From the NCBI GenBank assembly GCA_936450465.1, contig OW388292.1, positions 29,214,368 to 29,278,367 on the forward strand: 64,000 nucleotides of DNA, read 5' to 3'. The notes under the pieces were generated by a model. It ran no database searches. It was not told where the DNA came from and worked only from the letters and a program-made list of their open reading frames with translations. The position numbers and the translations under genes are program-made. Shown piece by piece: positions 37,956-49,130 of the stretch (the first letter of the stretch is position 1; the number at the start of each line of letters is the position of its first letter). The stretch is from Gibbula magus. Lineage: Eukaryota > Mollusca > Gastropoda > Trochida > Trochidae.

Positions 37956-38040
37956 GTAAGAAATCAGTATCAGGTAGAGAAGGGCAGAAGGAGATATGGA
38001 CGTAGAGAATGGAAATGGGTATGGGTTTTACAGAGGTGGC

Positions 38041-38130
38041 AGAGTAGGGAGGGGCGGGGGGAGGGGGGTTACCAGCGTTAAGGAGTGGGGGTCCCAGGTG
38101 TGCAGCCCCCACAGGTAATGCAGGTGGGGA
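38041..38130. promoter_or_regulatory. G-quadruplex motif followed by three CAGGTR words
   Basis: At 38047-38068 four runs of three to six G are separated by single bases, the classic short-loop G-quadruplex pattern. It is followed by CAGGTG at 38095, CAGGTA at 38112 and CAGGTG at 38121. This is a candidate regulatory site within a purine-rich region. Confidence 0.35.
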
Positions 38131-38862
38131 GTAATGTGCAATAGGACATTAAATCACACATGGTTAATATAGCTGGACTAACACAGCAATGATACAACGG
38201 TATCGGGTGTTATAGATTGTATCAGGTGGACGTTATCTCTTCTATTAAACGGCGCAAGGTTTGTTTTCAACGTCAGGTAAGTCGGTACATATTGCATGTG
38301 TTGGTGTAATTTGAATGGACGATTACCTCTTGCGATCCTGAAGAATGTTCAACATGTTTACTTACATTTATCAGTATGTTATAAGTCATATCGACTCACG
38401 ACTATATACTATTGCAACACTTGTATATTTCATTCGAAGTAATGGCCTTATTATGTTTACGTTTGACATGCATTGACTATATATAGAGAACGTTTTAGTT
38501 ATTTTCATATCGGACCACTTCAGGTAAAGTTGTATCCTTCTCAGAGCTTCTCACACGATGGTGTAAATATGACAGTATTTGAAATGATAACTACGTGTGT
38601 GTCATACAATATACCAATCCCAAAACAAACAGTGGAGACTTAGCACACAAGTGGTGACATGAACCAGAAATACTTTGTACACAATCCGAAATTCGTTGGA
38701 ATCTCAAAATACCTACAAACAAAAGGATTATCATGCCATGCTAACGTGTTCAAAATTGTTTTCTTTTTTGACATTACTTATAGTTGGGTGAAAGCAGTTA
38801 TGGCACAATGACAAGCAAGATGAAAGGAGATAGGCAAACTTCGTGGTAGGTGTAAACAGCTG

Positions 38863-38915
38863 AAGGGCAGCCCAGTGGTAAGGAGACTACTCGTAAGAAT
38901 TCAATCGGGGAAATA
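38863..38915 (+). mobile_element. Degenerate tRNA-SINE head
   Basis: GGCAGCCCAGTGGTAAGG matches the A-box region of tRNA-derived SINEs. A degenerate B box (GAATTCAATCGGGG) follows at shorter than tRNA spacing, suggesting an internal deletion. No body or tail is recognisable. It is not a functional tRNA gene. Confidence 0.4.
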
Positions 38916-40179
38916 TGATTGAGACGATGGGACTCTCTCAGTATTTGTAACGGTTTGATGGATACTGTTTATATTCTCTATCTAATATTGCTGTACGCCA
39001 CCTTTGAGCTGTTCGAGTGCCACCATCTCGAGTGGTTATATGCGACACAATGACATGTAAGACCAAGTTGATGTGCTAAGAACACACGCAGATTTGTAAC
39101 GGGTGTATGGTTAATATTTTCAAATAAACTCTTTTCAAGACGCATAGTGCGTGTATTATGGACCATTATATGAGAGTTTTGTCCTATCTGTGAAGCTGAG
39201 TCGCATGAGGGGGAACGGTGTGATTGGTCAACAATCCTGGACAAAGGCTACCTGTTGACACTCTCATGTTATGTGTCTTCTGTGAGAAATTCATTCACCT
39301 AGTTCGGGGTTTCTGGGTGGGGACATTCAAGTCTATGTTTACCTTTCCAGTAACTTTCAAATTTGGTGGGAAATCTCATTTTGACGTCAATTGGTGCTGT
39401 TATCTTCTCGTCACAGTGTGAACCTGCTTCCTATCATTCACCAAGATGACATGGTTCGTGTACGCGTGTAAACTTCAGGTTTTTACACAGCATCGAAAAG
39501 ATATACCCGGACTTCACCTGTCGAACACCGGGTGTACTCCATTGCCTCGGGACATGTCAATTACAGAATCTCATGAAAGCTTGAAAATTATCACGAGTCG
39601 TATTTCACACAATTTGTCTGAAAAGACCTGTCATGAAAAAGCAAGTTAAGGCTTTGAAGCAGATGGACAGAGAGAGATTGACCAGGGACTAGGGGTAATT
39701 TACGGGTGTCACAAAGGGGTAGATCGGACGACCTTCAATGGGCACCTGTGTTCTCTCAAAAGTAGGATCGGATCACGTTATGGACCAAGAATATATAACA
39801 AAGATGAAACCCTTCTTCTCTTCAGTTTTGATGGGCTATCTTCACGATTGTTGGTCTTGTCTCTTTTGAGAGAGACGAAAGGTTATTCGTGCATTAAAAG
39901 CCCGAAGGACACACGGAATCTGAAGGGTATCCGTCTTGAGAAATCAAAATCCGTTTTAGAGAGCTCTTGTTCACAGACTAAACATTTGCTGTCCACTAAA
40001 GGTCTACTTTATAGCTGGCCGAGGCAGCTACATAATAGGTTCTTTCTTCATATAACACGCCGGCCTTTCACGTTTATCTCGCAATTAACGCCTTGGTCAG
40101 AAGTTTCTTATCAACGAACAGGTTCTGATATAGTAGCTCATTAATTGTATAATAAGGTGTGTTAAAGTCGAGGTTCAAT

Positions 40180-40480
40180 GTGTTTGATTTATAATAATGT
40201 ACTCCGCTGCCTTGTAAATATATTGCAGTTCATTATCCTTCTTCTCCCTGATCAGTTTAATGATAAGGCAGGGTTGGATCTGCTTGTTATTCCATCGGAG
40301 GTGAGTGACTTCAGCGTTAGACGTCACCTTCACGGCCATTACGTTAATTAGGTCACTTGCATTCCCATGTTGTAAATACGATTAACTTAATCAGCGAGCC
40401 GAGAGGTAACAGCTCTATTAGCGCCGTAACACCTACGGCTACGTATTGTTTGCAACGAAGAATGGCGTTATTTTTCCTTG
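40180..40480. promoter_or_regulatory. Candidate conserved block with a palindromic homeodomain word
   Basis: A unique, moderately GC-rich block contains the perfect palindrome GATTAACTTAATC at 40380-40392 (two GATTA/TAATC half-sites head to head), GTTAATTAGGTCA upstream and CAGCTC/AGCGCC words downstream. The GTGAGTG at about 40302 looks like a splice donor, but no matching exon is evident upstream. A regulatory role is inferred. Confidence 0.25.
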
Positions 40481-41559
40481 TGTAACCCTCTTAAAGTATC
40501 AGGTACTGGCCAGGCCGAACAAACGTGTGAAAATCCCGGTCTTTAGTTTACAGTCAAATCACTGCTGATCCAAACACCTGAAATAAACCTTGATATTAAG
40601 GAATTAGAGTATTTTAGCCTCAAGGAATATTTGTAATCGATGGAAGAAAAATTACTTGAGAAAATATTTTCTTTTCCTATTACATTGGTATGTTGGTCCC
40701 TTTGCAGATTGGGCGTTGACCGTGATTAACCCTGGCAATTACTTGACACTTCGTTTAATCTCTGACCCAAGGGGTCAAGGCAGATTTGCACACGTTCAAC
40801 TGTCTGCACTGAGGGGTCATAACGTACCACGCCCCCGGGTACTGTGCCATTACAGAGAATTCTAAACTCGGCATTTCCACATTTCAGATTGGGACATTGA
40901 AGGTGAAACCTAAACTCTATCATGGTCTCTTAGTCTGAGTTTTGGTCTCGTCATTGGAAACTTCTAAAGCATGTCTAAAATAAGGTTGCATTAGTTTAAC
41001 CTACACTAGGCTTATTATAATGCAATTCTAAGTCAATAATTTTAGACTGATGTCATTCTAGAGAAAACGTACAGACTGAATGATGAATTATAAATTTAAA
41101 TAACGTTAAATAACTCCCCATTAAAAGGAAAAGGTAAACGTTTAAAATGATCAAAACATGGATCATAATAGCCTGCTTCCATATCTGAAATAGTAAGATA
41201 GGCAACACATTGGAATAGGAGCATTGGAAACAATGATGTTTAACCAATATTAAAAAGATTATTGTGAAACGCATCTCTTCAAACAAAGAAAATACATCAA
41301 TTTTATAGTCTTTCAATACGGTTCGTGTTCCTTTGAAAACAAAACATAAATCATTATAAAAATATTTATAATTTCCTCTAACTCCCCTGCTTCCTCACCT
41401 GAACTAAGCCTATAAATGTTCCATAAGCCTGATTGTTGAAGCAAACCGGACAGAAGTTTCTTTGCCTTGAAGCACTTTGATGTAAGTGCTCTTCATGTCA
41501 TGTCGAGATTATAAGTGCAAACTAAGTGGAAGCAATTTAAGCCTGTAATTATGTGTGTG

Positions 41560-41900
41560 GCGTTTAGGGATAAGAGAGGATTAAACTAACGATGTCCTTG
41601 AAGAGAATCGGGCGAATGCTTCATATCTGGCGGCCACGATTAAGCAAATGCAGCCCTTATCAAATCATCAAGTTTTGATTGAAATCTCAAGCATGTCCAA
41701 TCCATGTGGATGTAGTGGCACCGACCTTGTTGCCCGAGTGAGTGTCAATGGGTCTTAATGAGGAGGCTATTTGCTGTCAAAGACTTCATACACTCAGTCA
41801 ACCGGCACGACAATATTGATGATATATTCCTGGCAATTAATCATTTCTCTATCCAGATTGATGGTTAACCTGTTCCGGCTCTATTAAACTACTCTTTTCG
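41560..41900. promoter_or_regulatory. Candidate conserved regulatory block
   Basis: The block is unique and less AT-rich. It contains an ATCAAGTTTTGAT imperfect palindrome (TCF/LEF-like half-sites) near 41669, and TGGCGGCCACG and TAATGAGG words. No coding frame was seen. It was called from texture only. Confidence 0.2.
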
Positions 41901-42015
41901 CGTCGATGACAAGTTCGTTTGTTTGGTTCATTCTTTCCGAATAGCAATTAAACACATGGGACAACTTAACTTGTCATTTGTTTTCCGTTCATTGTCATTT
42001 CTTTGCTCTAAGAAG

Positions 42016-42075
42016 CTGAAATAAATGAAATACTCTTGAAAGCGGCGTTAAACCCCAACTCACCTCACCTCACCT
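42016..42075 (+). mobile_element. SINE 3'-end fragment
   Basis: GAAATACTCTTGAAAGCGGC followed by GTTAAACCCCAACTCACC and a TCACC repeat. TACTCTTGAAARCGGC is shared with the end of the SINE at 12132-12475, so both copies belong to one family or share a tail. No tRNA-like head is present, so the copy is 5'-truncated or decayed. Confidence 0.65.
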
Positions 42076-43679
42076 TAAATGCCAAGTGTCTATCAATTGA
42101 TTATAAGTTCACACATTTCCATTTACTTTCACAAGTTGCCAATGTCAATTGATTACAAGTTCCCTTTTAATATCATATTTCCTAGTTTTATCAATTAAAT
42201 TCAATATCACATGTTTTCCTCTTTTTATCTATTGATAACAAGTTATTTTCTCCATTGCTAATTAGGCAGACCTTCAATTCCAGAGTTTGCCTAGTTCATG
42301 CCAATTAACGCACTCATTAGTTCAGCATTGTCCATTTGCTTCTATCAACTGTGAGCAGACAAGGACACTCATTGGTCCACTAGTTGTTCTGTTTATCTTC
42401 ACGAGTGCATGCTAGCTGAATGGAACATTTCCCGTGCTTAACGAACAGAATGGCTGCTATGAAATACATGCAAAGCGACCGATTCTTTTGATTTTCATGA
42501 TAAGAGGATAATTATAAATCTGATACGAGAAGATACTAAGATATAAGAAAACCCTATGTTTGTTATGGTAATTGCATTTTTCCATCGTTATTGTATTTAA
42601 GTAAGGTTACTCTTCACTGACATTAATCATATGCACCTACTCTCTGCAGAATGTGTTAACATGCGTTTAAAGTCAAAATTACAATTCAGTTTCAAACAGT
42701 GTCGTATTCCTTGGTAAAGTTACCAACTTTGTATTATATCATAGAAAAGATAATATGGAACACACCCATGCCTAAAGTTATGAACCCTCGTAAAGCATAC
42801 ACTATTGTTGTATTGGCACGGTGCGTGATAGGTCTGTAACTAGCACAGTCAGATAGCACAGGCATTGAGAAGGGCACTCTGTCTATGAACTCGGCAGTAA
42901 CCTTAGCCCAGGCAGTGCAAGAATGATGAAAACCTCCCAAATCACACAGTGTTGCTTTCACGGACACCACGTAGAATAAACTTGACTTCTTTTCTCACAT
43001 TGGCTTGAATTGGGTAATTGAATCAGCCCAGACTATGCAATCGTAACCCAGAGAATAGCCTGCCCTGTTGATGAAACTCTTCCCATCTGTGTCCAAGCCT
43101 TGACAATGTTCCCTGAGTAAATGTTCAACTTCTTGTACGGATTAGCAGCGGCCTGAATGAGAGACTAACTGAATTAGGTGCTTTCTCTAACCAAATCTTT
43201 GCCCTTTTTAACACTACAGTGTCAGCAAACTAAATTTAAAGGCACCGTTTTCATATCAATTATTTGTTACACGAATCATTGACACGTGTCACCGCCACCA
43301 TTAGACCCCTGTTGTATGAAAGAAGTGGGTTTCAATTTCAAAGGTTAATATTGTTATTTTTTAAACGAGGGCCTGAGTTGTGAAGTATAATAAAAGCTAT
43401 CCAGAATTTGTTTTGCTAGTTATAAAAATCCTGGTTATTTTAATAAGGTAATTATTGTTTGGATAGCATTATTCGAATACATGAATGTAAATCCGTTTTA
43501 AACGTAAATTGTAAAACACCTATTAGCAATAAACAATTTATATTCATGAATTTAAGCATCAAAATATATAAAAAAAAATAACAACAAATTCTGTTTAAAA
43601 ATTGAATATATAAATCTTAAACGAAAAGATAATAATAAAGTTTGTCATTCGCCAAATATTTATTTTCATGCACAGTTGA

Positions 43680-44200
43680 GGGATAGACTGAAAAAGAAAG
43701 AAATTAATCCGCGTTACCTCATTCCAGGTAGAGTTACCTTGCGCGTTAAAGAGACGGGTAGATGAGGATGTCGGGTACGGTCAAAGATCGACCCGAACGT
43801 GAAAGAACAGAGCCCTAGGGTGATTTATGAAGGTTGTTTGTCTACACTCCAAGAGGCAGCACAAACCGCAAGGCACAGGTGCAATTCAGACGGGAATGAA
43901 AACGCCTCCCAATTTCTAAACAACGATTGAAGTGACACGACCGCTTTAGTCGGGAAATAGTTTTCGATTTGGGTTAAGAAAGGGACGTCTTCTTACTCTT
44001 GGTTTATTAACGCAACCATAATGAATCAACGAGAGTGTTTTCGTGTACGAATGAAGCTATTTAGGTCTCTTGAAAATACATTTTTCCACACGAGCAGTTA
44101 CGTTTACGATGAATGGGCATGTATTGAGCGGACCCCTTACATTGCAGATCGTCTAAATACCGCCATTTGTAGGAAGCGTGAGAGTTTTGGATCGACCAAT
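43680..44200. promoter_or_regulatory. Candidate conserved regulatory block
   Basis: This GC-richer, repeat-free stretch in AT-rich surroundings has CAGGTAG at about 43726 and TAATCC at about 43705. The small frame at 44021-44203 has no recognisable domain and is not called. It may be a regulatory element; nothing decides this from the sequence alone. Confidence 0.2.
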
Positions 44201-45075
44201 TGAGCTCCCTTGGCTCACTCCTCGTTCTTTCGGTGCGTGACGTAAAAAGTCATATCTGTATTCACTGAAAACTGTTTCAATACAGTCCCCACCTTTAGAA
44301 GCTTAGTTAGAAAGCGAAGCTATTACCCAACAGTCCATGTGTCAAGCCTTTCAATAAGTGCCCGTGTAGAAAGTTGGTAATGGCCAGATTTGTAAACGTT
44401 CAATGGAACAATGACCAAATTAGCTCCCCGTCAAGCAAAGGGACAGAGGTGAATATGGACTCATCGCAAAATGGAGTTACATGTGACTTTCATTACAGAG
44501 TCAGAGTATATAAGGTTAACGTACGCTTCACCTACCTCTGGTTTATTCTTGGTCCAGATTTAGCTTGATCTATAACCGCCGACGACTTTTATGGTCTAAA
44601 TGGTCCCGCAAAGTGGTGATAAATTTACAATTAGCTTTGAAATATTTGTTTAGTTACAGTGCTCATTGTAAAAGCTTGCAGGTGATGGGGTTGGGGTAAT
44701 GGACCTGTTGAGAAAATGTTCTCTATTTAATTTTCCATTTTTATGCTTTATTGCGCAGGAAATTTTCTAAAATTAAATCATAATTACAGTTTTGGAACAT
44801 TCAACATTCTCATTTACCTTCACGAAAAAAGGCCGAGTTGAAATTAATGCATATGGAATTTAACATTTAAATTTCTGAATTACCTTATTAAATGTTATTA
44901 ATACGACATGACGCAAAAAGCTTTCTTCTTGTCTATATGCATCCTGTATGTATGACGAAAGTGTTTCATATCTTGTCAAATTAATTTACCATGAAATATG
45001 TGTTTTGGCCTATGGACGACGCAGTACATTTTAGTATAGATCAGAGCCTGTTGGCTGAAATGACTGAGTGGTACT

Positions 45076-45650
45076 TCATCCCAGAGAGATTCTCAACATA
45101 ATGTAGACTTTCTTTTCCAGAAGCAAATGTTTTTTTCCTGATTTGGCTGAAATGAATCGATGCACAATAATAGTGACACCCATTTGGAATGACAGCTTGA
45201 GTTCTTCATCGAAGACAGGTGCCCGCTCAGACCGTCCCTTCGAAACACATCTCTCCAGTTTCACGAAGCTCCTATCTTGAGACGCGTAATCCCGAGCGTA
45301 TGAGAAAGCCTTGTTGGGGAAGAAAACAGAATTATGAGTTAATTCGAAGGCGTGTTGACATTGGAAATGATATGCAGAGGTGGCAATTATTGCTCGCGTA
45401 CATGGGTCAGCTTCAAAGGAGAGCAATACCCCTTTGGAAATTGGGGGGAAATGGTCTAAATTGTATTCGCTTGACCACTAGTTCTAACGTTTCTTCTCAT
45501 TTCCATGTATCCGTATCGGTTACAGAGCAGATGGTACATAATGGTCTGGCTGGACGTTATTGTGGTGTGGTCAGACCAATAAGAACCAACCAATTGTATT
45601 TTTTATTACCGTCAATCACTGTCAACTTAAACAATCGTTCCAAATAATAA
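45076..45650. other. GC-moderate unique block with overlapping chance frames
   Basis: Two overlapping open stretches on opposite strands (45219-45647 plus, started by GTG, and 45076-45426 minus) are the longest non-repeat frames here. Neither has a recognisable domain, a signal peptide, or convincing splice borders. I read this as a unique non-coding block with few stops. Confidence 0.3.
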
Positions 45651-46019
45651 GACGGACTCGAGTTGATGCTATTGTCGGAGTGATCGTTTAGGTTAAATAT
45701 AGAGCTGGAGAAAGGACATTATAGTATTTACTGATGGTAAAAGAAACGTGACATCGAAATATTTATCCTGTTGTCACGTCAACGTGACAAAGTGATATCG
45801 TATGAAAAACATGAACACTGTATGTTTGCTCTCGTAGGTTATAAATTAGTTTATCATCCCAAACTGGCTCCCACAGTAGATATAGCTTGTGAGTTCGAGC
45901 CATATCTATAAGCGATGTCTACATTGTAGATATCGCTACAATCAAATCGTCATAATTTTATTGCATCAATTTATGACAAAATTATAACATCATAAGGCGT
46001 TTACATTTGAACACTGCTG

Positions 46020-46100
46020 ACAATGCTATGGTGTCAAAATGTTGATGATGTAACAATGCCATGATGTCATAATGCTGATGACGTAACAATGTTATGATTT
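46020..46100. repeat. 33-bp tandem repeat, about 2.4 copies
   Basis: ACAATGCTATGGTGTC, then AAAATGTTGATGATGTA repeats at a 33-base period, with CAATG starting at 46021, 46054 and 46087. The second copy differs by several substitutions and the third is partial. Copies carry TGATGACGTA/TGATGATGTA words, and the second copy contains a CRE-like TGACGTA. Confidence 0.85.
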
Positions 46101-46860
46101 GTAACTTTAATCAGAAGACACTTGGGTGAGATTCTCTATTTATTTCTTAAATACAGATTCATAGATACGTTTTACAAGAGTGTTCCTTGGATCTTTTTTT
46201 ATTTTTATATTGTGCATTTAGTTAGTCTTAAAGCTTATATTCTTACAAGCAGTGTTTAAGATTCTCAGATTTTCTATTAAATTTGAAATTGTAATGGATA
46301 CCTTGGTGATCCAGTCATCAAACACATCTGACCGAAGTCATCAACACAAGCTTATTGATGTATCTACTTGCCCTAATCTTCTCTAACCCTTGTATAAATT
46401 TGTAAAGTAAACCACGCCATACCACAGCACTACCCGCACACTGACATGATACTAATCATAATGACTCCATTGAGACGAGACATACCACGGACTATCCCAT
46501 CACCTAAAGCAGAAACTCTACACCAAAACCTCCTCCTTTGCATTAGCTCCGCCGCAATGATGTATCAATTTGTAAGCGCAGCCAATCTCAGTAAAGGGGC
46601 GAAGGGTCAGGGAAGGTACAAACTGTACACAGAGAGCTCGTACCCGGCTCTACTCTCCAATATGTGAAACTCGACCCCTTCTTTGTGACGGCCCATGTAG
46701 TGGCTAGCCCTACATGTATCTAGTCGTAATGAATACATCAGATTAGGCCCAGATCAGAGGCCAAGTGCCACGGCTTGAGAGGTTAATCTTCAAAGAAGCA
46801 TGTCCAGGTGAAAACTAATATCAGGCATTGTTCCGCTGGTACTAGGCCTTTAGAAGGGTT

Positions 46861-46935
46861 TGCATGTTAGCACAGTAGGTTCGTGGTAACGACAGGACAA
46901 GGTTCAAATCCAGACAATAGAAAATTGAGACATTG
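46861..46935 (+). mobile_element. tRNA-derived SINE head with intact A and B boxes
   Basis: TAGCACAGTAGG is a perfect A-box match (about 46868-46879) and GGTTCAAATCC a perfect B-box match (about 46901-46911). The A-to-B spacing is 33 bases, about ten shorter than in a tRNA. The acceptor and T stems do not pair, so it is not a tRNA gene. It is probably a SINE with a deletion in the anticodon region. The tail is not clear. Confidence 0.55.
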
Positions 46936-48159
46936 GTCAGGCTACATGCTACCCCCGATCACTCTGTAACTTGATAGATGGTCAGTTTGCTTAACTGATT
47001 TTGTGGTCATCGTCAAATTTGAATAGAATGCAAATATTTGCATGCACATATGTAGATATAATCACGGATTTAGTGTGATAGAGATCACTTAGAAGAAAAC
47101 ATGATCCCAGTTTATTCAAAGTTCTTCCATCGAGGCACTGGTGTTACCGGTGGTCAGTAAGGAGATTATTGTTGGTCCACAATGGTAATATGACCAAAAG
47201 GCAAATAGAGAAATACACAGCCACATGTATAGCACATAAATGGTATCATTCAGTTATCGATGTAGGGAGGTGTATGATTGCAAATATTATTCACTTAACA
47301 TATTTTCTTTTTCGACAGACATTTGCAATCATATTGATTTTTTAAATTATAAAATAATGAGGATCAATTTTTAAAAACTAGGATGAAAACACTTAGAAAT
47401 GAGGATTAGATACATCTATAAACGTATCCTCACATATGACAATGACAGACAGGTGAAAAGAGTACGACAGATCCCATGAAACAACCATTACCCACCCCAG
47501 GTGCTATTGTCCAATTCTGATGTCTCCTACACCCAAAGTGACAAGGTAGTTAGAGTCCCTTACTCCCTAAGGGATCTCACATACTGCAGGGGATTAAGGG
47601 GTCTTTGTGGGCCCTGCAATTAGTGACACAAACCCTGGTCTTGGTGTCAACCAAACAACCCCATCCATTAGACTCTATTGTAGAAACGTTCGCGGATAGA
47701 CGCTCACAACTTGCCACCCTTAGAAGCCATAGACGGGCTGTTCTTGACTTCATATGTTCTCGGCATCATAATGGTGTCAGAATCTGGTCTGTTTCATGTT
47801 CTATCCGTCAGTAATTTGATAATTGCCTTTAAAGCATTTCTTTCGTAACATCAAAGAGACGACAGAGAGAGAATTTCTCCAATAAATGGACTTGACAAAC
47901 CTGTCACTTACAAGTTTTGCTTTAATAGAGATGCAGGGAACATTCACAGAAAGCAGGGTTTCAAGGATGACTTATCAAACGGTGAAATATAGATAATTTG
48001 CAATGGCCAATTAAAAAGCAATCGTGTTATTGAAAGGCATATATCCAGGCAATGCAGCAGGATGGGATGAGTGATGAGTGATGGGATGTATTGGACGATG
48101 ACAGGCGTATTGTGAATCTAACCCTAGCAGAACGATATGACAGAGCACTCCCTGCATTG

Positions 48160-49130
48160 CCAAAGCAGCGGTTCGATATACACCCTGGCCGAGCGTGAAT
48201 AGCCGTGATCGCAAGTTTAGCTTCATTCACGGCGATTTTCTGCATGGATTGTCCCCGTCTTGTCGGGAAGTGAAGCGGAGGGAGTGGTGAGGTCTCCCGC
48301 GGGGCCAACTCGCCGCCATTGTTGACGTGTTTTCAAATTTAAAAGCCTCGTTTTGTGAACATCATTGTCGGAGAACCTTCCGCTCTGTGCTCGAGGATGA
48401 GACATCATTTACCAGCGCCGTGCGGCCATTAGCGGGTCTATAGGTAACGAATTCCCCTTCACTGTCTGTTCACAATGGGTATGATGAAGAGGAGAAGGGG
48501 GTATAGAAATGATAAGGCTCCTCCTTCGGGCATAGGCAAACTTAATATGACGGCTCTGGGGCTGTTTGTAGCATAAAGACTTCCCGCTTAGGTCGCCTTT
48601 CATAATCTAATGGCATGTTTTGATGGAAGCAGGGTATTTTTGTCGCGCCATTGGGCACATGACAGTGTCAACTCTGGTTGATCATCGGCAACATTGTAGT
48701 TCCTTCATAACATGAAAGGGTAAACATCCCAGTTACCCTCAGTTCGTAATTCATTAAATTGGGCTCCTCTCAGCGTGGCTTTACTTATTTGAGGGTAGTT
48801 TTCGAGGGTCTGTCGGTATAAAGAACTTTCCTGTAATCTCTTTCTCATTTTGTCACTTGTAGCAGAAACTTATCCCTTTAATCAGTCCATTATTCAGGGA
48901 GAGCGTCTAGATGAGGCGTCTCGGTCTCATTACAGCCCATAGGACTATTTGTGTCGGGTGGATCACAGGTAGACAGGGGCCATCAAATTGCGGAGTGATG
49001 CTATCAACATATTCGCTTTCATTCATACGTAAAGGGTTAACAAGATGTTTCTCCTTTGCCGTCGGTGTTAAGTCCGTTTCAGTAAGCGTTATCAATCTTA
49101 TCGCTTGTGAAATCAGTCTGCATCACGGAT
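48160..49130. promoter_or_regulatory. Large candidate conserved regulatory block
   Basis: For almost 1 kb the sequence is balanced in composition, free of simple repeats and rich in transcription-factor-like words. Examples are GCCATTAG and TCATTAAATT (homeodomain-type), AGATGAG and TGATAAG (GATA-type, about 48510), and GCGCCATT. Several short frames on both strands overlap but none has a domain or exon borders. It is the longest such block in the putative intron. The call is inference from texture. Confidence 0.3.

Noticed and set aside
40296..40310. Splice-donor-like GAGGTGAGTG as the end of an exon
   Set aside because: No open frame or acceptor upstream supports an exon.
44374..44568. Possible second FREM exon, because of a CDF...VRVY-like segment near 44470
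   Set aside because: The resemblance is only a few residues, there is no suitable acceptor in the right phase, and what follows does not fit the family.
45219..45647. 142-codon plus-strand frame
   Set aside because: It begins with GTG, has no recognisable domain or splice borders, and overlaps an equally long minus-strand frame; likely chance.
46861..46935. tRNA gene
   Set aside because: The A and B boxes are perfect but only 33 bases apart, and the acceptor and T stems do not pair; a SINE remnant fits better.
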